Source of the DNA: an uncultured Poribacteria bacterium
Lineage (GTDB): Bacteria; Poribacteria; WGA-4E; WGA-3G
DNA: 64,000 nt
Assembly: GCA_958295855.1 (NCBI GenBank)
Contig: OY282383.1
Location: 750,481-814,480 of the forward strand
Direction: 5' to 3'
Shown: positions 34,229 through 43,807 of the stretch, in pieces
Layout: the number at the start of each line of letters is the position of its first letter
Numbering within the stretch: the first letter of the stretch is position 1
Made by a program: the position numbers and the translations under genes
The notes under the pieces: model-generated
The model's database searches: none
What the model was told of the DNA's origin: nothing
Seen by the model: the letters and a program-made list of their open reading frames with translations, nothing else

Positions 34229-35043
34229 CCCCACGTCTCAAGCCCCAACAATTTTTTGCCAAGTTCAGTTAGGTGCGCGGTTTCACCTAATTCATGCTCC
34301 TTTTCTGAGCGTTCCCCGCCAAACCCTGCCATTCGATTTTTCCAGGCGTTAACGCGGCGTTCGCGTGCTTCTGGATTCGCTTCTCCTGTCGGAGACATAG
34401 AGATGTATTGGACGACGCGCGGGGCATCAGCCGTGTTGATGCCAGCACTATGGGGCAAAGCGCTATGCCAAATTATCAAATCCCCTGCTTTTCCGGGGAC
34501 AGGAATCGCGCCCAACGCCTCTAAATCTTGTTGCCTCGGGTCGGCATCCGGTGGAAGGCTTTTTATCCACGCCTCAACCTTATTGTGGAACCCGGGCACA
34601 CAGGTAAACGCACCTTGGTTGGCGGCGGTATCTGTCAGATAAAGGACACCTTGCACATGGAAGCGAAAGGGGATGTCTACGGACGTGTCCCAGTGAAGCC
34701 CTAAGTTTGTGCGTTCAAATTTGCCGGGGGCATTGGGCGGGCTCATGCTGGCGCGGTCGAAACTCACCCATAGTTTCTCCGTACCCCAAATCTCAGCGAA
34801 CGCTTGATGCACCCGCGGATATTGGCGAGTTGCCCACAACGTCGGGTGCTGATAGATTTCCACCATGATGCTGTTGCGAGGGGAGTCGGGATACCAACTG
34901 TCAGGATTGTCGGCATCCATTTGAAGGAAGTCCCAGACTGCCTGTGCTGTGTTCTGTACCAACTCTGGAGGTGCTGCGTCGTGGATAACGACATAACCGT
35001 TTTCTTCCCAAAAAGCACGATCTTCGGAACTCAAAACTGACAT
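34225..35043 (-). CDS. Phytanoyl-CoA dioxygenase (PhyH) family protein
   Basis: A 272-residue Fe(II)/2-oxoglutarate dioxygenase. HWD metal motif in LGLHWDTSVDIPFR, distal histidine in WHSALPHSAGINT and an arginine in DAPRVVQYISM for 2-oxoglutarate. GGAGAAAG sits before the ATG. It is the first gene of a two-gene minus-strand unit with the FkbM methyltransferase. Confidence 0.85.
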   Translation of the reverse strand: MSVLSSEDRAFWEENGYVVIHDAAPPELVQNTAQAVWDFLQMDADNPDSWYPDSPRNSIMVEIYQHPTLWATRQYPRVHQAFAEIWGTEKLWVSFDRASMSPPNAPGKFERTNLGLHWDTSVDIPFRFHVQGVLYLTDTAANQGAFTCVPGFHNKVEAWIKSLPPDADPRQQDLEALGAIPVPGKAGDLIIWHSALPHSAGINTADAPRVVQYISMSPTGEANPEARERRVNAWKNRMAGFGGERSEKEHELGETAHLTELGKKLLGLETWG

Positions 35044-35111
35044 TTTCTTTCTCCAATTATGAGATTAAGTGTGAACGACACATGGCGTGTGCCTACTACT
35101 TTTTAAGCGTC

Positions 35112-35645
35112 CTACCCCAATCGGCGTAAAAATGCAGATAAAAAGATAACTATTAACCCTAAAATCACGGTGATGTTCAACCACGGTGAAGGCTTCTTTT
35201 GAAATACCTCAAAAACAGGATATGGGAACGTTAGGATAATTGCAAGGGTAAATATCAGAAAAACGATAAAAAGTTTGACACCTAAGACGAGGATGTAGAG
35301 TGAGTAATCTGAAACAACAGGTAAAGGCGCAGCTTGCAGCTCCACCACATTGTGCGATACAGCAGCAGATGCACGTGCTTCTCTAAAGAAGGTGATAAAG
35401 TTATACAACCCTGATATAAGGACGGTTAACAGCGCGCTCCAGACGAATCTGCTGAAGCGTCGCAGGGCCGATGAAATCAGTTCCCCCGGGTCGGGAAGGC
35501 GGCTGGCAATCGGAATCAGCACAACGCGAAAGAAGAAGAATCCGCCTATTATCAGAACGACTGAGCCGACATGCAACCATTGCATCAAAGGTTTCAGAAA
35601 CATTTTAATTATTTGCAGTACGACGGTTTCTGCAGCAGTTGGCAT
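35112..35645 (-). CDS. Integral membrane protein (CopD/DUF2269-like)
   Basis: About 177 residues from ATG 35645 (start uncertain). Four hydrophobic helices are apparent: WLHVGSVVLIIGGFFFFRVV, FVWSALLTVLISGLYNFITF, LYILVLGVKLFIVFLIFTLA and ITVILGLIVIFLSAFL. The histidine in the first helix and the arginine-rich loop after it (SALRRFSRFVW) resemble the CopD-type four-helix membrane proteins linked to copper or haem handling. No metal partner gene nearby. Confidence 0.6.
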   Translation of the reverse strand: MPTAAETVVLQIIKMFLKPLMQWLHVGSVVLIIGGFFFFRVVLIPIASRLPDPGELISSALRRFSRFVWSALLTVLISGLYNFITFFREARASAAVSHNVVELQAAPLPVVSDYSLYILVLGVKLFIVFLIFTLAIILTFPYPVFEVFQKKPSPWLNITVILGLIVIFLSAFLRRLG

Positions 35646-35868
35646 CACCTTGAAAATCTCGTCGTAATTAATATGAGGGTGGTTCGTAAATAATAGCTGC
35701 AGGGGGCACCCTGAGCGGCAAGCGTGCAACGTCAAACAATTATGCACCACCCTCAATTAATGTCATTATACTGTAGGGCGATGGAAACCCATCCCCGCTG
35801 CCTGTTCGTAGCACAGGCCATCTGCGACCCAGGAAGGGTTACCTCGCGTGACAATAGGTTGCGCGATT

Positions 35869-36114
35869 TTACACCACTGGCTTTCCACCAACCGGCTTGA
35901 AACAGGAACGTGCCTGCTTGCAAGCATCCGGCGACACAAACCGGTCGTCGGGACCGACTACCTGCATTGTGCAGTTGCACCAATAGTGCGATCCCGGATT
36001 GTTTTCAACAAGGTTTTGCAAGTTGCCACCGGGAATATAAATCGCCTTCGTCCGGAGGTACTGGCATATCGGCCGGTTGAAGATTGGAAGTGTTTTTCCT
36101 TCTAACATGTTCAA
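35869..36114 (-). CDS. Small cysteine-containing protein, 81 residues, unknown
   Basis: AAGGAG lies eight bases before ATG 36114, so the gene is probably real. MLEGKTLPIFNRPICQYLR opens the protein; later it has YWCNCT and two further cysteines (DACKQARSCF). Four or five cysteines could bind a metal. It starts 34 bases after the molybdenum-hydroxylase FAD-subunit gene on the same strand, so it may be the last gene of that operon. No family recognised. Confidence 0.6.
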   Translation of the reverse strand: MNMLEGKTLPIFNRPICQYLRTKAIYIPGGNLQNLVENNPGSHYWCNCTMQVVGPDDRFVSPDACKQARSCFKPVGGKPVV

Positions 36115-36148
36115 GCTCCTTTCGTTACGGCACAGCGGAGTGTGCCTG

Positions 36149-37129
36149 CTACTTTGCCGCCATCATTGCGGCACGGCTGATGAGATTCCGGGTTAACGTC
36201 ACCTTATACGCATTGTCGTTCAAGGGTTGGGCATCCTTAACAGCATCCTCGCCAGCTTGCATGCTGACTGATTCGGTAATCATCTTGCCAGTGAGCGCGG
36301 CTTCCGCCTCTGTGGAACGCCAAGGCGCGGGAGCAACCCCCCCGAGGACGATGCTGGCGGCTTGACAGGTGTTCCCCTCCATCTCAAAGACTCCCGCAAC
36401 GCTGGCCAAGGCAAAGTCAGGTGCCCCTTTCTCGCGGGCCTTCAGATAAAAACTCTTCGCATTCGATTTGGGATGTGGTACCTGCACCTCAACAACAATT
36501 TCGTTCGGCTCAAGCACATTTTCCCGATACGGATTCGTCGCTGGCAAGGTAAAGAATTCTTCAACCGACATCGTTTTCTCACCCTCGGGGCCAACAATCT
36601 TGAGCGACGCGCCCAAGGCAATCAGCGCGGGAGCGATATCCGAAGGATGCACAATATAGACCGGGTCACCGCCGAGGATAGCGTGATATTTGCTCAACCC
36701 CTCAATGGCATAACAGAGCTCGCCGCCCTTCTTGAGGCAATCGACGGTTTCATCTCGGTAATACCAGCACCGCGGGCGTTGACAGAGGTTACCACCGAGC
36801 GTGCCGACGTTCCGAATCTGGGGTGTAGCGACAGAACCTGCCGCCTGTGCAAGCACGGTGTAGTGATTCTGAATCTCCGGATACATCGCAATGTCGGCGA
36901 CGGTGGCTAACGCGCCGATTTTCAAACCGGATCCATCCGCTGAGATGCTATCCATTCCAGGCAACGTCTTGAGATTAATCAGCGTTTTGGGGGTTTCAAT
37001 GTACTCCTTGAGTTCACCGAGCAGGTCTGTCCCGCCTGCTATCACCATCACCTCGCCCCATCCGCTGTCACTCAACAGTGAGGTGACCTGTTCCAGACTG
37101 GTCGCGTTGACGTAACTAAATTTTTCCAT
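36149..37129 (-). CDS. Molybdenum hydroxylase, FAD-binding subunit (CoxM/XdhB type)
   Basis: A 326-residue subunit. FAD-binding motifs VMVIAGGTDLLGELK (near 28-42) and QIRNVGTLGGNLCQRPRCWY (near 105-124), then the C-terminal CO-dehydrogenase flavoprotein domain. In this family electrons from the molybdenum site pass through two 2Fe-2S clusters to this FAD. The extra cysteines in CQRPRCWYYRDE recall members with an added iron-sulphur site. It starts 12 bases after the large subunit in the order small-large-medium. Confidence 0.9.
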   Translation of the reverse strand: MEKFSYVNATSLEQVTSLLSDSGWGEVMVIAGGTDLLGELKEYIETPKTLINLKTLPGMDSISADGSGLKIGALATVADIAMYPEIQNHYTVLAQAAGSVATPQIRNVGTLGGNLCQRPRCWYYRDETVDCLKKGGELCYAIEGLSKYHAILGGDPVYIVHPSDIAPALIALGASLKIVGPEGEKTMSVEEFFTLPATNPYRENVLEPNEIVVEVQVPHPKSNAKSFYLKAREKGAPDFALASVAGVFEMEGNTCQAASIVLGGVAPAPWRSTEAEAALTGKMITESVSMQAGEDAVKDAQPLNDNAYKVTLTRNLISRAAMMAAK

Positions 37130-37140
37130 GGCTGACCTCC

Positions 37141-39261
37141 TTATGCCTTTTTCTCGGCAAGCGCGGTGAGGATTCTATCCGGTGTGAGCGGCAGTTCCCG
37201 AATACGAACGCCAATTGCATTGTAAACTGCATTTGCGATAGCACCCGGTGTTGGGATGCACGGTGGTTCGCCGATGCCAGTAACTTTCCGGTGCGTATCA
37301 AAAACGATAGACTTAATTTCAGGTATCTCGAAGGTTCCAGGGATTTTGTAATCCTCAAGGTTAGCGTTGAGCATCCGCCCGGTTTGTGCATCCATGAACC
37401 GCTCCTCGAGCAGGGCTTGTCCTAACCCCATGATAACGCCGCCATTAATCTGGCTCTCCGTTGTCAACCGGTTAATCGCCAATCCGCAATCTTGGACAGC
37501 CACAATTTTAATCAATTTGACAGCACCGGTTTGCGTATCCACTTCAACTTCAGCAAACTGGGTGCCTGCGACGACGCCTTTTCTGAGTTCTTCAGCCCAA
37601 TGCCCGCCTTCGCTGATGCTCTCCATGCCGAGTTGTCCAGCCGCTTGTTGCCATGTAATCGTTTTTGTCCGGTCAGAAGCGACGTAGATAATGCCGGTGC
37701 CGACGCGCAGGTCGGCCACGGGGGCCTCCAATAAGGGGGCAATGTGTTCAAACAATTTCTGTTTTGCCGCCGCTGCTGCGGTTTTGATGACAGGCGCAAC
37801 GGATGCTGTCGTTTGACTCCCACCACTGCCGCCGGAGGGCAACCCTGGAGCGCTATCGCCAACCTTTACCGTAATATCAGTCGGTGCGAGCCCGAACTCT
37901 TCGGCGACAATAATCGCAATGGCAGTGCGAATGCCTGTGCCGATGTCTTGTGTCCCGGTAACGGCTTCAACGGTACCATCGGCATTGATAGTGACACGCG
38001 CTTCTGTGCCGCGGCCTCCACCGCCACCCCATTGCCCGCTGCCAACACCCATGCCACGCTTTTTCACACCGTTCCCAGCACCCGGTACGTTGTTGCGACG
38101 GTGCCATCCAATCTCTTGGGCCCCGAGCGTATATTGCGCCTGGCGTACCTCACTCGAGTCATTAATGCGGCGGAACTCTAGCGGATTCATCCCCAGTTTC
38201 TCTGCAAGTTCATCCATGAGAGAATCCATCGCAAACGCGCCTTGCGGGTGCCCTGGGGCACGCATCGCCCGTTGGTTTCCCGCGTTGACAGCCACGTTAA
38301 CCCGTTCGGTTCGCGTATTTGGGACATGGTAGACGTACGGCCCTACGAACCCCGCGCCACTGGAGATGCCACCTGTGCCGTAGCCGCGCATATCGTAGGC
38401 GATAAGTCGGCCATCGCGCGTCGCGCCCGCGCGCACGTGCTGCGTCATCGAGGGCCTATTCCCCGCGACAAGGTGCTCATCCTTGCGTGTCAGCATCAAC
38501 TTCACGGCTTTGCCAGTGATGCGTGCCAATTTGGCGGCCGCCTCCCCTTCGGAGCCAGGACCGAATTTGCTGCCAAACCCACCGCCCATGTGTTCTGTGA
38601 TGACTCTGACCTGGTTTGGGGGCAGCCCAAAGTACTGTGCAAGATCTCTGCGGACTCCGAAAACTCCCTGTGTCGATGCCCAAACAGTCAGGTTTTGTTC
38701 GTCTTCCCATTCTGCAACATGGCCGTGTGTTTCCAAGCAGACGTGTGTCTGCACAGGCGTGTGGTAGGTAGCTTCCACCTCAACAGCGGCTTCCTCGAAC
38801 CCTGCAGCGACATCTCTGTTTTTATTGATGCTAGGTTCACTCTGATTGCCTGCCCAATTCTCTCGGATTTGCGGTGCGCCTTCCGCCATCGCGTCCGCTT
38901 CCGTGACAACGTGGGGTAACGCCTCCAGGTGAACCTGAATGAGTCGGAGCGCGTCCTTGGCGATGTCATCGGTTTCCGCGGCAACCGCGGCAATCTCCTG
39001 CCCTTGATACCTGAGTTTCTTTCCAGATTCAATTAACGGGATAACCGCTTTGACCCCGGGCAACGCTTCCGCTTGGCTCATGTCAATGCCCATCACGGTT
39101 GCGTGTGGGACTTCAGAGCGAAGAATACGTCCGTAAAGCATCCCCGGTCGATTGATATCAAAGGTATACTTTGCTTTTCCTGTAACTTTATCCTTACCGG
39201 ACAAACGGGTTATCCGCTTGCCAATAAGCCGAGATTCACTTGCTTCTCCCCATGATTCCAT
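37141..39261 (-). CDS. Xanthine dehydrogenase family molybdopterin-binding subunit
   Basis: A 706-residue catalytic subunit from ATG 39261 (GAGGG upstream); a longer in-frame start at 39330 lacks a ribosome site. N-terminal hammerhead domain (GKAKYTFDINRPGMLYGRIL), molybdenum-cofactor contacts in EHMGGGFGSKFGPG, SGGSGGSQTTA and the C-terminal GEPPCIPTPGAIANAVYNA, whose glutamate is the family's catalytic base. Such enzymes hydroxylate purines, aldehydes or N-heterocycles. It needs the molybdopterin made via MoaD/MoaE, encoded at 50.6-51.3 kb. Confidence 0.9.
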   Translation of the reverse strand: MESWGEASESRLIGKRITRLSGKDKVTGKAKYTFDINRPGMLYGRILRSEVPHATVMGIDMSQAEALPGVKAVIPLIESGKKLRYQGQEIAAVAAETDDIAKDALRLIQVHLEALPHVVTEADAMAEGAPQIRENWAGNQSEPSINKNRDVAAGFEEAAVEVEATYHTPVQTHVCLETHGHVAEWEDEQNLTVWASTQGVFGVRRDLAQYFGLPPNQVRVITEHMGGGFGSKFGPGSEGEAAAKLARITGKAVKLMLTRKDEHLVAGNRPSMTQHVRAGATRDGRLIAYDMRGYGTGGISSGAGFVGPYVYHVPNTRTERVNVAVNAGNQRAMRAPGHPQGAFAMDSLMDELAEKLGMNPLEFRRINDSSEVRQAQYTLGAQEIGWHRRNNVPGAGNGVKKRGMGVGSGQWGGGGGRGTEARVTINADGTVEAVTGTQDIGTGIRTAIAIIVAEEFGLAPTDITVKVGDSAPGLPSGGSGGSQTTASVAPVIKTAAAAAKQKLFEHIAPLLEAPVADLRVGTGIIYVASDRTKTITWQQAAGQLGMESISEGGHWAEELRKGVVAGTQFAEVEVDTQTGAVKLIKIVAVQDCGLAINRLTTESQINGGVIMGLGQALLEERFMDAQTGRMLNANLEDYKIPGTFEIPEIKSIVFDTHRKVTGIGEPPCIPTPGAIANAVYNAIGVRIRELPLTPDRILTALAEKKA

Positions 39262-39427
39262 TAGTTTTCCCTCTTTTCCACATACCTTTCGGCGTAGCAC
39301 AGTTTTCGCGGTTGTGGTATCGTATGGCACATCTCAGCAGAGGTTTCTGCGGTAGCGATTGCATCGGAAGTCTCCGACGAGATTTACCCCATGGCTAAAT
39401 TGCGTCAAAAACTGTAGCTACTGCAAC

Positions 39428-40075
39428 CTAATTAAAATTTTTCCGTGAAGCGGTTTTAACGGCATCAAAGATGAACGGGTAGGTGCCGCAACGACAAGTG
39501 TTGCCGGACAAGCCTTCCTTAATCTCTCCCAGCGTCGGTTTCGCGTTTTCGTTCAACAGTGCTGCCGATGAGACTATGAAACCGGGGGTGCAGAATCCAC
39601 ACATCAGCGCATCGTGTTGGATGAATGCTTCTTGCACCGGATGCAAGTCGTCGCCGTCTGCTAAGCCTTCCACGGTTGTTATCTGCTTCCCTTGCGCGTC
39701 CATTGCAAGCATCATGCAAGCGTAAACAGTCTTCCCATCTACTATGACAGTACAACCGCCACATTCACCCCGGTCACAGATAAGTTTAGCCCCGGTCAAA
39801 TCCACGTTGTTGCCGCTCGTATCTATGCCGTCGCGCAAAACCGTCAACAATGTCGTGCGTGCTTCAACTTCGACTTGATATGACTTCTCATTGATATTGA
39901 GTTGAATCTTCGCGGTAGAGACAGCTTCGTCCATTTGGGCTTCGGCTGATTTCTCCGCCCCGATTAAGACGGTGGGGGCGACGGTTGCGGCAACGGTGCC
40001 GGTGCCTACGCCTTTCAAGAAACTCCGGCGCGAGATATTTGAGTCTCGAACCTGTTTTTTTTCTTTCTCTGACAT
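39428..40075 (-). CDS. Molybdenum hydroxylase, 2Fe-2S subunit with Tat signal
   Basis: A 215-residue iron-sulphur subunit. The twin-arginine signal NISRRSFLKGVGTG (residues 14-27) implies that the folded holoenzyme is exported. Ferredoxin-like cluster cysteines are in CDRGECGGC and YACM; the second cluster is in MCGFCTPGF and CRCG. First gene of the minus-strand operon small-large-FAD subunit. AAGGAGG precedes the ATG. Confidence 0.9.
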   Translation of the reverse strand: MSEKEKKQVRDSNISRRSFLKGVGTGTVAATVAPTVLIGAEKSAEAQMDEAVSTAKIQLNINEKSYQVEVEARTTLLTVLRDGIDTSGNNVDLTGAKLICDRGECGGCTVIVDGKTVYACMMLAMDAQGKQITTVEGLADGDDLHPVQEAFIQHDALMCGFCTPGFIVSSAALLNENAKPTLGEIKEGLSGNTCRCGTYPFIFDAVKTASRKNFN

Positions 40076-40379
40076 GCTTTGCCTCCTTACTCCAGATTAT
40101 CAGGGCGGCCCCAGGTATAGCGGAAAATCATAGCCGCCCGCGCCTTCAGAAATAAATGGCTCACAATCAACATTGTATTTGCTCAGTCTAATCGTTAGAT
40201 TTACGTTATGCTTTTCTTAAGATACCACATTTCACGTTTTTTTTCCAGAAAAATCTAGCTCCAACGTCCTTAAGTTTTCAATTTGTCTGAGTCAAGCACC
40301 ACAGGATTAGTTCTGAGATTTACCCTGTGACAACACACCTATCTTACTTCCTAAATTCTCCGCAAGGAATGTCAAAACA
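40076..40379. other. Gene-free stretch between Uma2 gene and molybdenum hydroxylase operon
   Basis: About 300 bases of mostly AT-rich DNA upstream of the 2Fe-2S subunit. The operon promoter should lie here, but I could not pick one with confidence. Nothing else seen. Confidence 0.6.
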
Positions 40380-41027
40380 TCATTCAAAAAGTTGAGAGAC
40401 CGGACAAGAAAAGCCCTCTACCACATCCTCCCCTGTCAAGGTGTCTTCGCGTGTGAGCAATGTGATGTCGGTTTCGGAACGATACACCGTTACTGTTTTC
40501 GCGACTGGTTCTATAACCCAAACGAGGCGCGTGCCAGCGTCCAAATAGTTGAGTGCCTTTTGGACAACACGAGACTGTGCATCAGTTGGAGAAACCACCT
40601 CTACTGCGAGGTCCGGCGGAATTGAGAACACCTTGCTCAAGTCTTCAGGCAGGCGTGCTGTTGAAACAAAGGCTACATCCGGCATTAGCACGCGTTCGCC
40701 CATCTGAAAACCCGTATCTGGCATATAAATCCGCCCCAACTGATTCTCACGGACATGCAACTGCAAATACCAATCAATGTTCGTGCGGATATTACCGTGT
40801 TCTCCGGACGTAGGTGGCCGCGGTATTAATTCTCCTTTAACGTATTCATACCCTTCTAAATCGCTCGCAAGAAATTCCTCCAACGTCATCCGAGAAGGCG
40901 TAGGAGACTTTGCGGGAGGTTTCCCTTCTTGCGCGAACCCCGACTCCCCAGTAAGGGGGGCTTGTCTGCCTAATATAACTGGTGCTGCTTCTGCGTCGTG
41001 AGCTTCTGATGTATTCATTATCTTCAT
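40380..41027 (-). CDS. Uma2 family (PD-(D/E)XK) endonuclease-like protein
   Basis: A 215-residue protein. After a low-complexity N-terminus comes MTLEEFLASDLEGYEYVKGELI and the core strands MPDVAFVS (aspartate) and LAVEVVSPTD (glutamate), then KALNYLDAGTRLVWVIEP: the Uma2 pattern with PD-(D/E)XK-like acidic residues. Uma2 proteins are widespread in uncultured bacteria and cyanobacteria and their role is unknown. Monocistronic by position. Confidence 0.85.
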   Translation of the reverse strand: MKIMNTSEAHDAEAAPVILGRQAPLTGESGFAQEGKPPAKSPTPSRMTLEEFLASDLEGYEYVKGELIPRPPTSGEHGNIRTNIDWYLQLHVRENQLGRIYMPDTGFQMGERVLMPDVAFVSTARLPEDLSKVFSIPPDLAVEVVSPTDAQSRVVQKALNYLDAGTRLVWVIEPVAKTVTVYRSETDITLLTREDTLTGEDVVEGFSCPVSQLFE

Positions 41028-41435
41028 GCCTCATTATTTATTGCCGTAGTTTGGATTGTAGATGAGATGCCGCTGCTATTTTCAACTCTTTTTCCCATGA
41101 TACCACACAATGGTTCCGATGTCAATTTTTTGAGAGGAATGGGCAGTGCTATTTAGTTGTCCCGTAGCCTCTATCTCCCCATCGAGGGAAACTTTGAACG
41201 TGCATCTAGTCCCTGTGCCGCGCTCTCGCGTTTCTGAACGCAGAAAACCGAAAACGAAATCGTCCTCAGGGAAGCTAAAAATTCAGTGGAAATTAATCGC
41301 GAAATAGGGTATCATATTAATGTCTTGATTTATTCACTCTGAGCACTTGCTCAAACAGAAATATTAAAAAGAGAGGTAGGAGCGATCTCCGAATCGCGAC
41401 TATCTTCACTGGATTCTCAGCAAAAAGGAGATATG
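41028..41435. other. Gene-free stretch before trxA
   Basis: About 400 bases without a gene. A segment AAAACCGAAAACGAAATCG near 41246-41264 is also found near 50484, and a GGAGCGATCTCCGAATCGCG palindrome lies at 41378-41397, a member of the dispersed palindrome family. Confidence 0.6.
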
Positions 41436-41762
41436 ATGGCTGAAAACACATTTGAAATTAACGACGATACCTTTGAGGGTATGGTGCTGACATCAGACAC
41501 GCCGGTCGTTGTTGACTTCTGGGCGGAGTGGTGCGGTCCCTGCAAGATGATCTCGCCTATCTTGGAGGAACTCGCCGCCGAAAATTCGGATACCTTCAAG
41601 GTCGGAAAGGTTAACGTTGATGACAACCGCCAGACCGCGATGCAGTACGGCGTGCGGAGCATCCCGACGCTCCTGGTCTTCAAAGATGGCAAGGTTGCAG
41701 GACAGATTGTCGGCGCGATGCCCAAAGACGCACTCAAGAAAAAAATCTTAGACACCCTGTAA
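41436..41762 (+). CDS. trxA: Thioredoxin
   Basis: A 108-residue thioredoxin with the standard FWAEWCGPCK active site (C33, C36) and cis-proline in VRSIPTLLVF. ATG 41436 is chosen over the adjacent ATG 41433 because AAGGAG at 41425-41430 is better spaced. It reduces protein disulfides in the cytoplasm using NADPH-thioredoxin reductase; it could also recycle the predicted selenocysteine peroxiredoxin at 62.5 kb (inference). Confidence 0.95.
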   Translation: MAENTFEINDDTFEGMVLTSDTPVVVDFWAEWCGPCKMISPILEELAAENSDTFKVGKVNVDDNRQTAMQYGVRSIPTLLVFKDGKVAGQIVGAMPKDALKKKILDTL

Positions 41763-41885
41763 GTCCCAACACCTTGCAATCACACCTCTGCGGCATGGAA
41801 AGTTGGAAGGTTGGAAGATTGGGGAATTAGATTTTTTCTTCCATCCTTTCAGCCTTCCCATCTTTTTATTTTTCTAAGGCTCACT

Positions 41886-43235
41886 ATGTTTTGGCAACTT
41901 GTCTACAACGTGTTCGCGGTCCCTGCCATGTTTGTCGCCCTGTTCCTCGGAAGACACTGCGCGGGCTGTTGCAATCGGAAGATTCGGGAGGGCATTGAGG
42001 GACGGAAGCAGGTGTTTGAGAAATTGGAAAACCAACTCGCCGAGTCACGCTCAGACATCGCTCCTACAGGAAGAGGTAATCTAAAGCAAACGGCATGGTT
42101 TCACTTTACCTCTGTGGGAGAATTTGAACAGGCAAAACCGCTCATCGAATCGATTTATGCAGAAACCCGAATTGTTTTAACCTTCTTCTCACCCTCCGTT
42201 GCACCGAATGCACAATCCTACACCTACGCCGATGCCGCCGTTTACCTCCCCTTGGACACGTCGCGCAATGCCGAACGCTTGATACGGCTCATTGAACCCG
42301 CACTCATCGTTTTTTCCAAATTCGATATTTGGCCCAACCTCGTGTGGAAGGCTTCCAAACTCGGCATTCCTATCATCGTCGTTGCTGGCACCCTGCACGC
42401 CCAATCCAAACGGCTTGCCCGATTCGCGAAGCCCTTCTTTAGAAGCGTGCATCGGCATATCCGGGTGCATTGTGCAATTTCGGAAGGGGATGCGGCTCGT
42501 TTTCAAGAACTCTGTTCACCAATGCGCGATGAATTGTGCGACTACAAACCGAAGATAGTGGTGACCGGTGATACTCGTTACGAGCAGGTTTACCGACGCG
42601 CGACCGCTATTGAATCTAACACTGAATTCTTCCCGGGGCAAGCGACACTGAAAAATCCTATCCTCATTGCTGGTAGCACTTATGCAGAAGATGAGAAAGT
42701 GCTATTGGCGGCTTACCAGATTCTTCGTCAAGATTTACCGGAAGGCGTGCCACAGTTAATTCTCGTACCACACGAACCGACACCAGAGCGGATAACGGGC
42801 ATTCGCGCAAAGTTAAATCAACAGGAATTGACGCACCGTTGTTTTTCAGCGTTGGGCACTGATACAAATTTGGAGAAGGTAGATGTGATAATCGTTGACA
42901 CAGTGGGGATTCTCGCGAAGTTGTATCGGTTAGCGGATATCGCTTTCGTCGGGGGGAGTTTTCACGGCAGCGTTCATAATGTGATGGAACCCGCTGCGAT
43001 GGCGAAACCGGTCCTGTTCGGGCCAACTATCCAGAACGCCTATGAAGCCTCTCTGCTTGTGGCTCGGGGTGGGGCGAAACAGGTTCGCACTGCACCGCAG
43101 CTAGCAGCCGCTATTACGGCGTGGCTGGCGGATACAGAAGCGCGTACTACGGCGGGCAACATCGGGAAGCAAGTGATTGAGGAAAACTTGGGCGCGGTGG
43201 AGCGGACGTTGGTGTATCTGCGGGAGTATGTGTGA
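41886..43235 (+). CDS. waaA: 3-deoxy-D-manno-octulosonic acid (Kdo) transferase
   Basis: A 449-residue GT30-type transferase. An N-terminal membrane anchor (VYNVFAVPAMFVALFLG) is followed by HFTSVGEFEQAKPLIES, VLTFFSPSVAP and SKFDIWPNLVWK, conserved in WaaA, and the C-terminal nucleotide-sugar domain with VGGSFHGSVHNVMEPAAMAKPVLFGP. It adds Kdo from CMP-Kdo to lipid A precursor at the inner membrane, so the organism makes LPS. ATG 41886 chosen; the upstream extension lacks a ribosome site. Confidence 0.9.
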   Translation: MFWQLVYNVFAVPAMFVALFLGRHCAGCCNRKIREGIEGRKQVFEKLENQLAESRSDIAPTGRGNLKQTAWFHFTSVGEFEQAKPLIESIYAETRIVLTFFSPSVAPNAQSYTYADAAVYLPLDTSRNAERLIRLIEPALIVFSKFDIWPNLVWKASKLGIPIIVVAGTLHAQSKRLARFAKPFFRSVHRHIRVHCAISEGDAARFQELCSPMRDELCDYKPKIVVTGDTRYEQVYRRATAIESNTEFFPGQATLKNPILIAGSTYAEDEKVLLAAYQILRQDLPEGVPQLILVPHEPTPERITGIRAKLNQQELTHRCFSALGTDTNLEKVDVIIVDTVGILAKLYRLADIAFVGGSFHGSVHNVMEPAAMAKPVLFGPTIQNAYEASLLVARGGAKQVRTAPQLAAAITAWLADTEARTTAGNIGKQVIEENLGAVERTLVYLREYV

Positions 43236-43244
43236 AAGACAAAT

Positions 43245-43598
43245 TCAACGTGCGCCGGCGAGCTCCTCTCCAGTGAGCGCGTGATATTTATCTGCGAGCA
43301 TCGCGCGTGTTGCGCGAAGTTGCATCAGGTATGCGCGGGCATCCTCCACGAGTTGTTTCTGGGCAGTGACGATAACTTGTAACTGCGCGACAGTTGTCTC
43401 AAGTTCCGTCTCTTCCTCAAGCAAACTGTCAATGAGTGCTTGATGCTTTTCTACTGTTGGTTTCAACGCTACAGCTTCCTCTGCATCCAATTCTGCAAAG
43501 ATAGCATCTAATTCCGTGCGTTCCTTTTGTGTCAGGGTTCCTTCTGCCTCACGGATTTTTAGCGTGTCTAATCGATTCTGTCGGTTTGCGGTATTCAT
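43245..43598 (-). CDS. Small coiled-coil protein, unknown
   Basis: 117 residues, highly charged, helical throughout, with heptad-like stretches (EEETELETTVAQLQVIVTAQ). GAGGG is nine bases ahead of the ATG. No signal peptide, no membrane helix, no cysteine. Convergent with waaA, whose stop is nine bases away. No family recognised. Confidence 0.6.
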   Translation of the reverse strand: MNTANRQNRLDTLKIREAEGTLTQKERTELDAIFAELDAEEAVALKPTVEKHQALIDSLLEEETELETTVAQLQVIVTAQKQLVEDARAYLMQLRATRAMLADKYHALTGEELAGAR

Positions 43599-43807
43599 GA
43601 ATCCCTCGGTTTATCATAAGGCTATTGCACCCCAAGTAATAGTGAGATGTCAAAGCGAATTTCTCGAGGCTACTATCGGTTTCAAACAGTGCTCTTTTCT
43701 TCTCCTAATAAGTCTATCACATATTTCTATAGAAGTCAACATTTTTCTGCGGGGGGAGGCATAGTTGGAATTGTGGCTTTTAATTTTTGAGGAGAATTTA
43801 TACTGTG

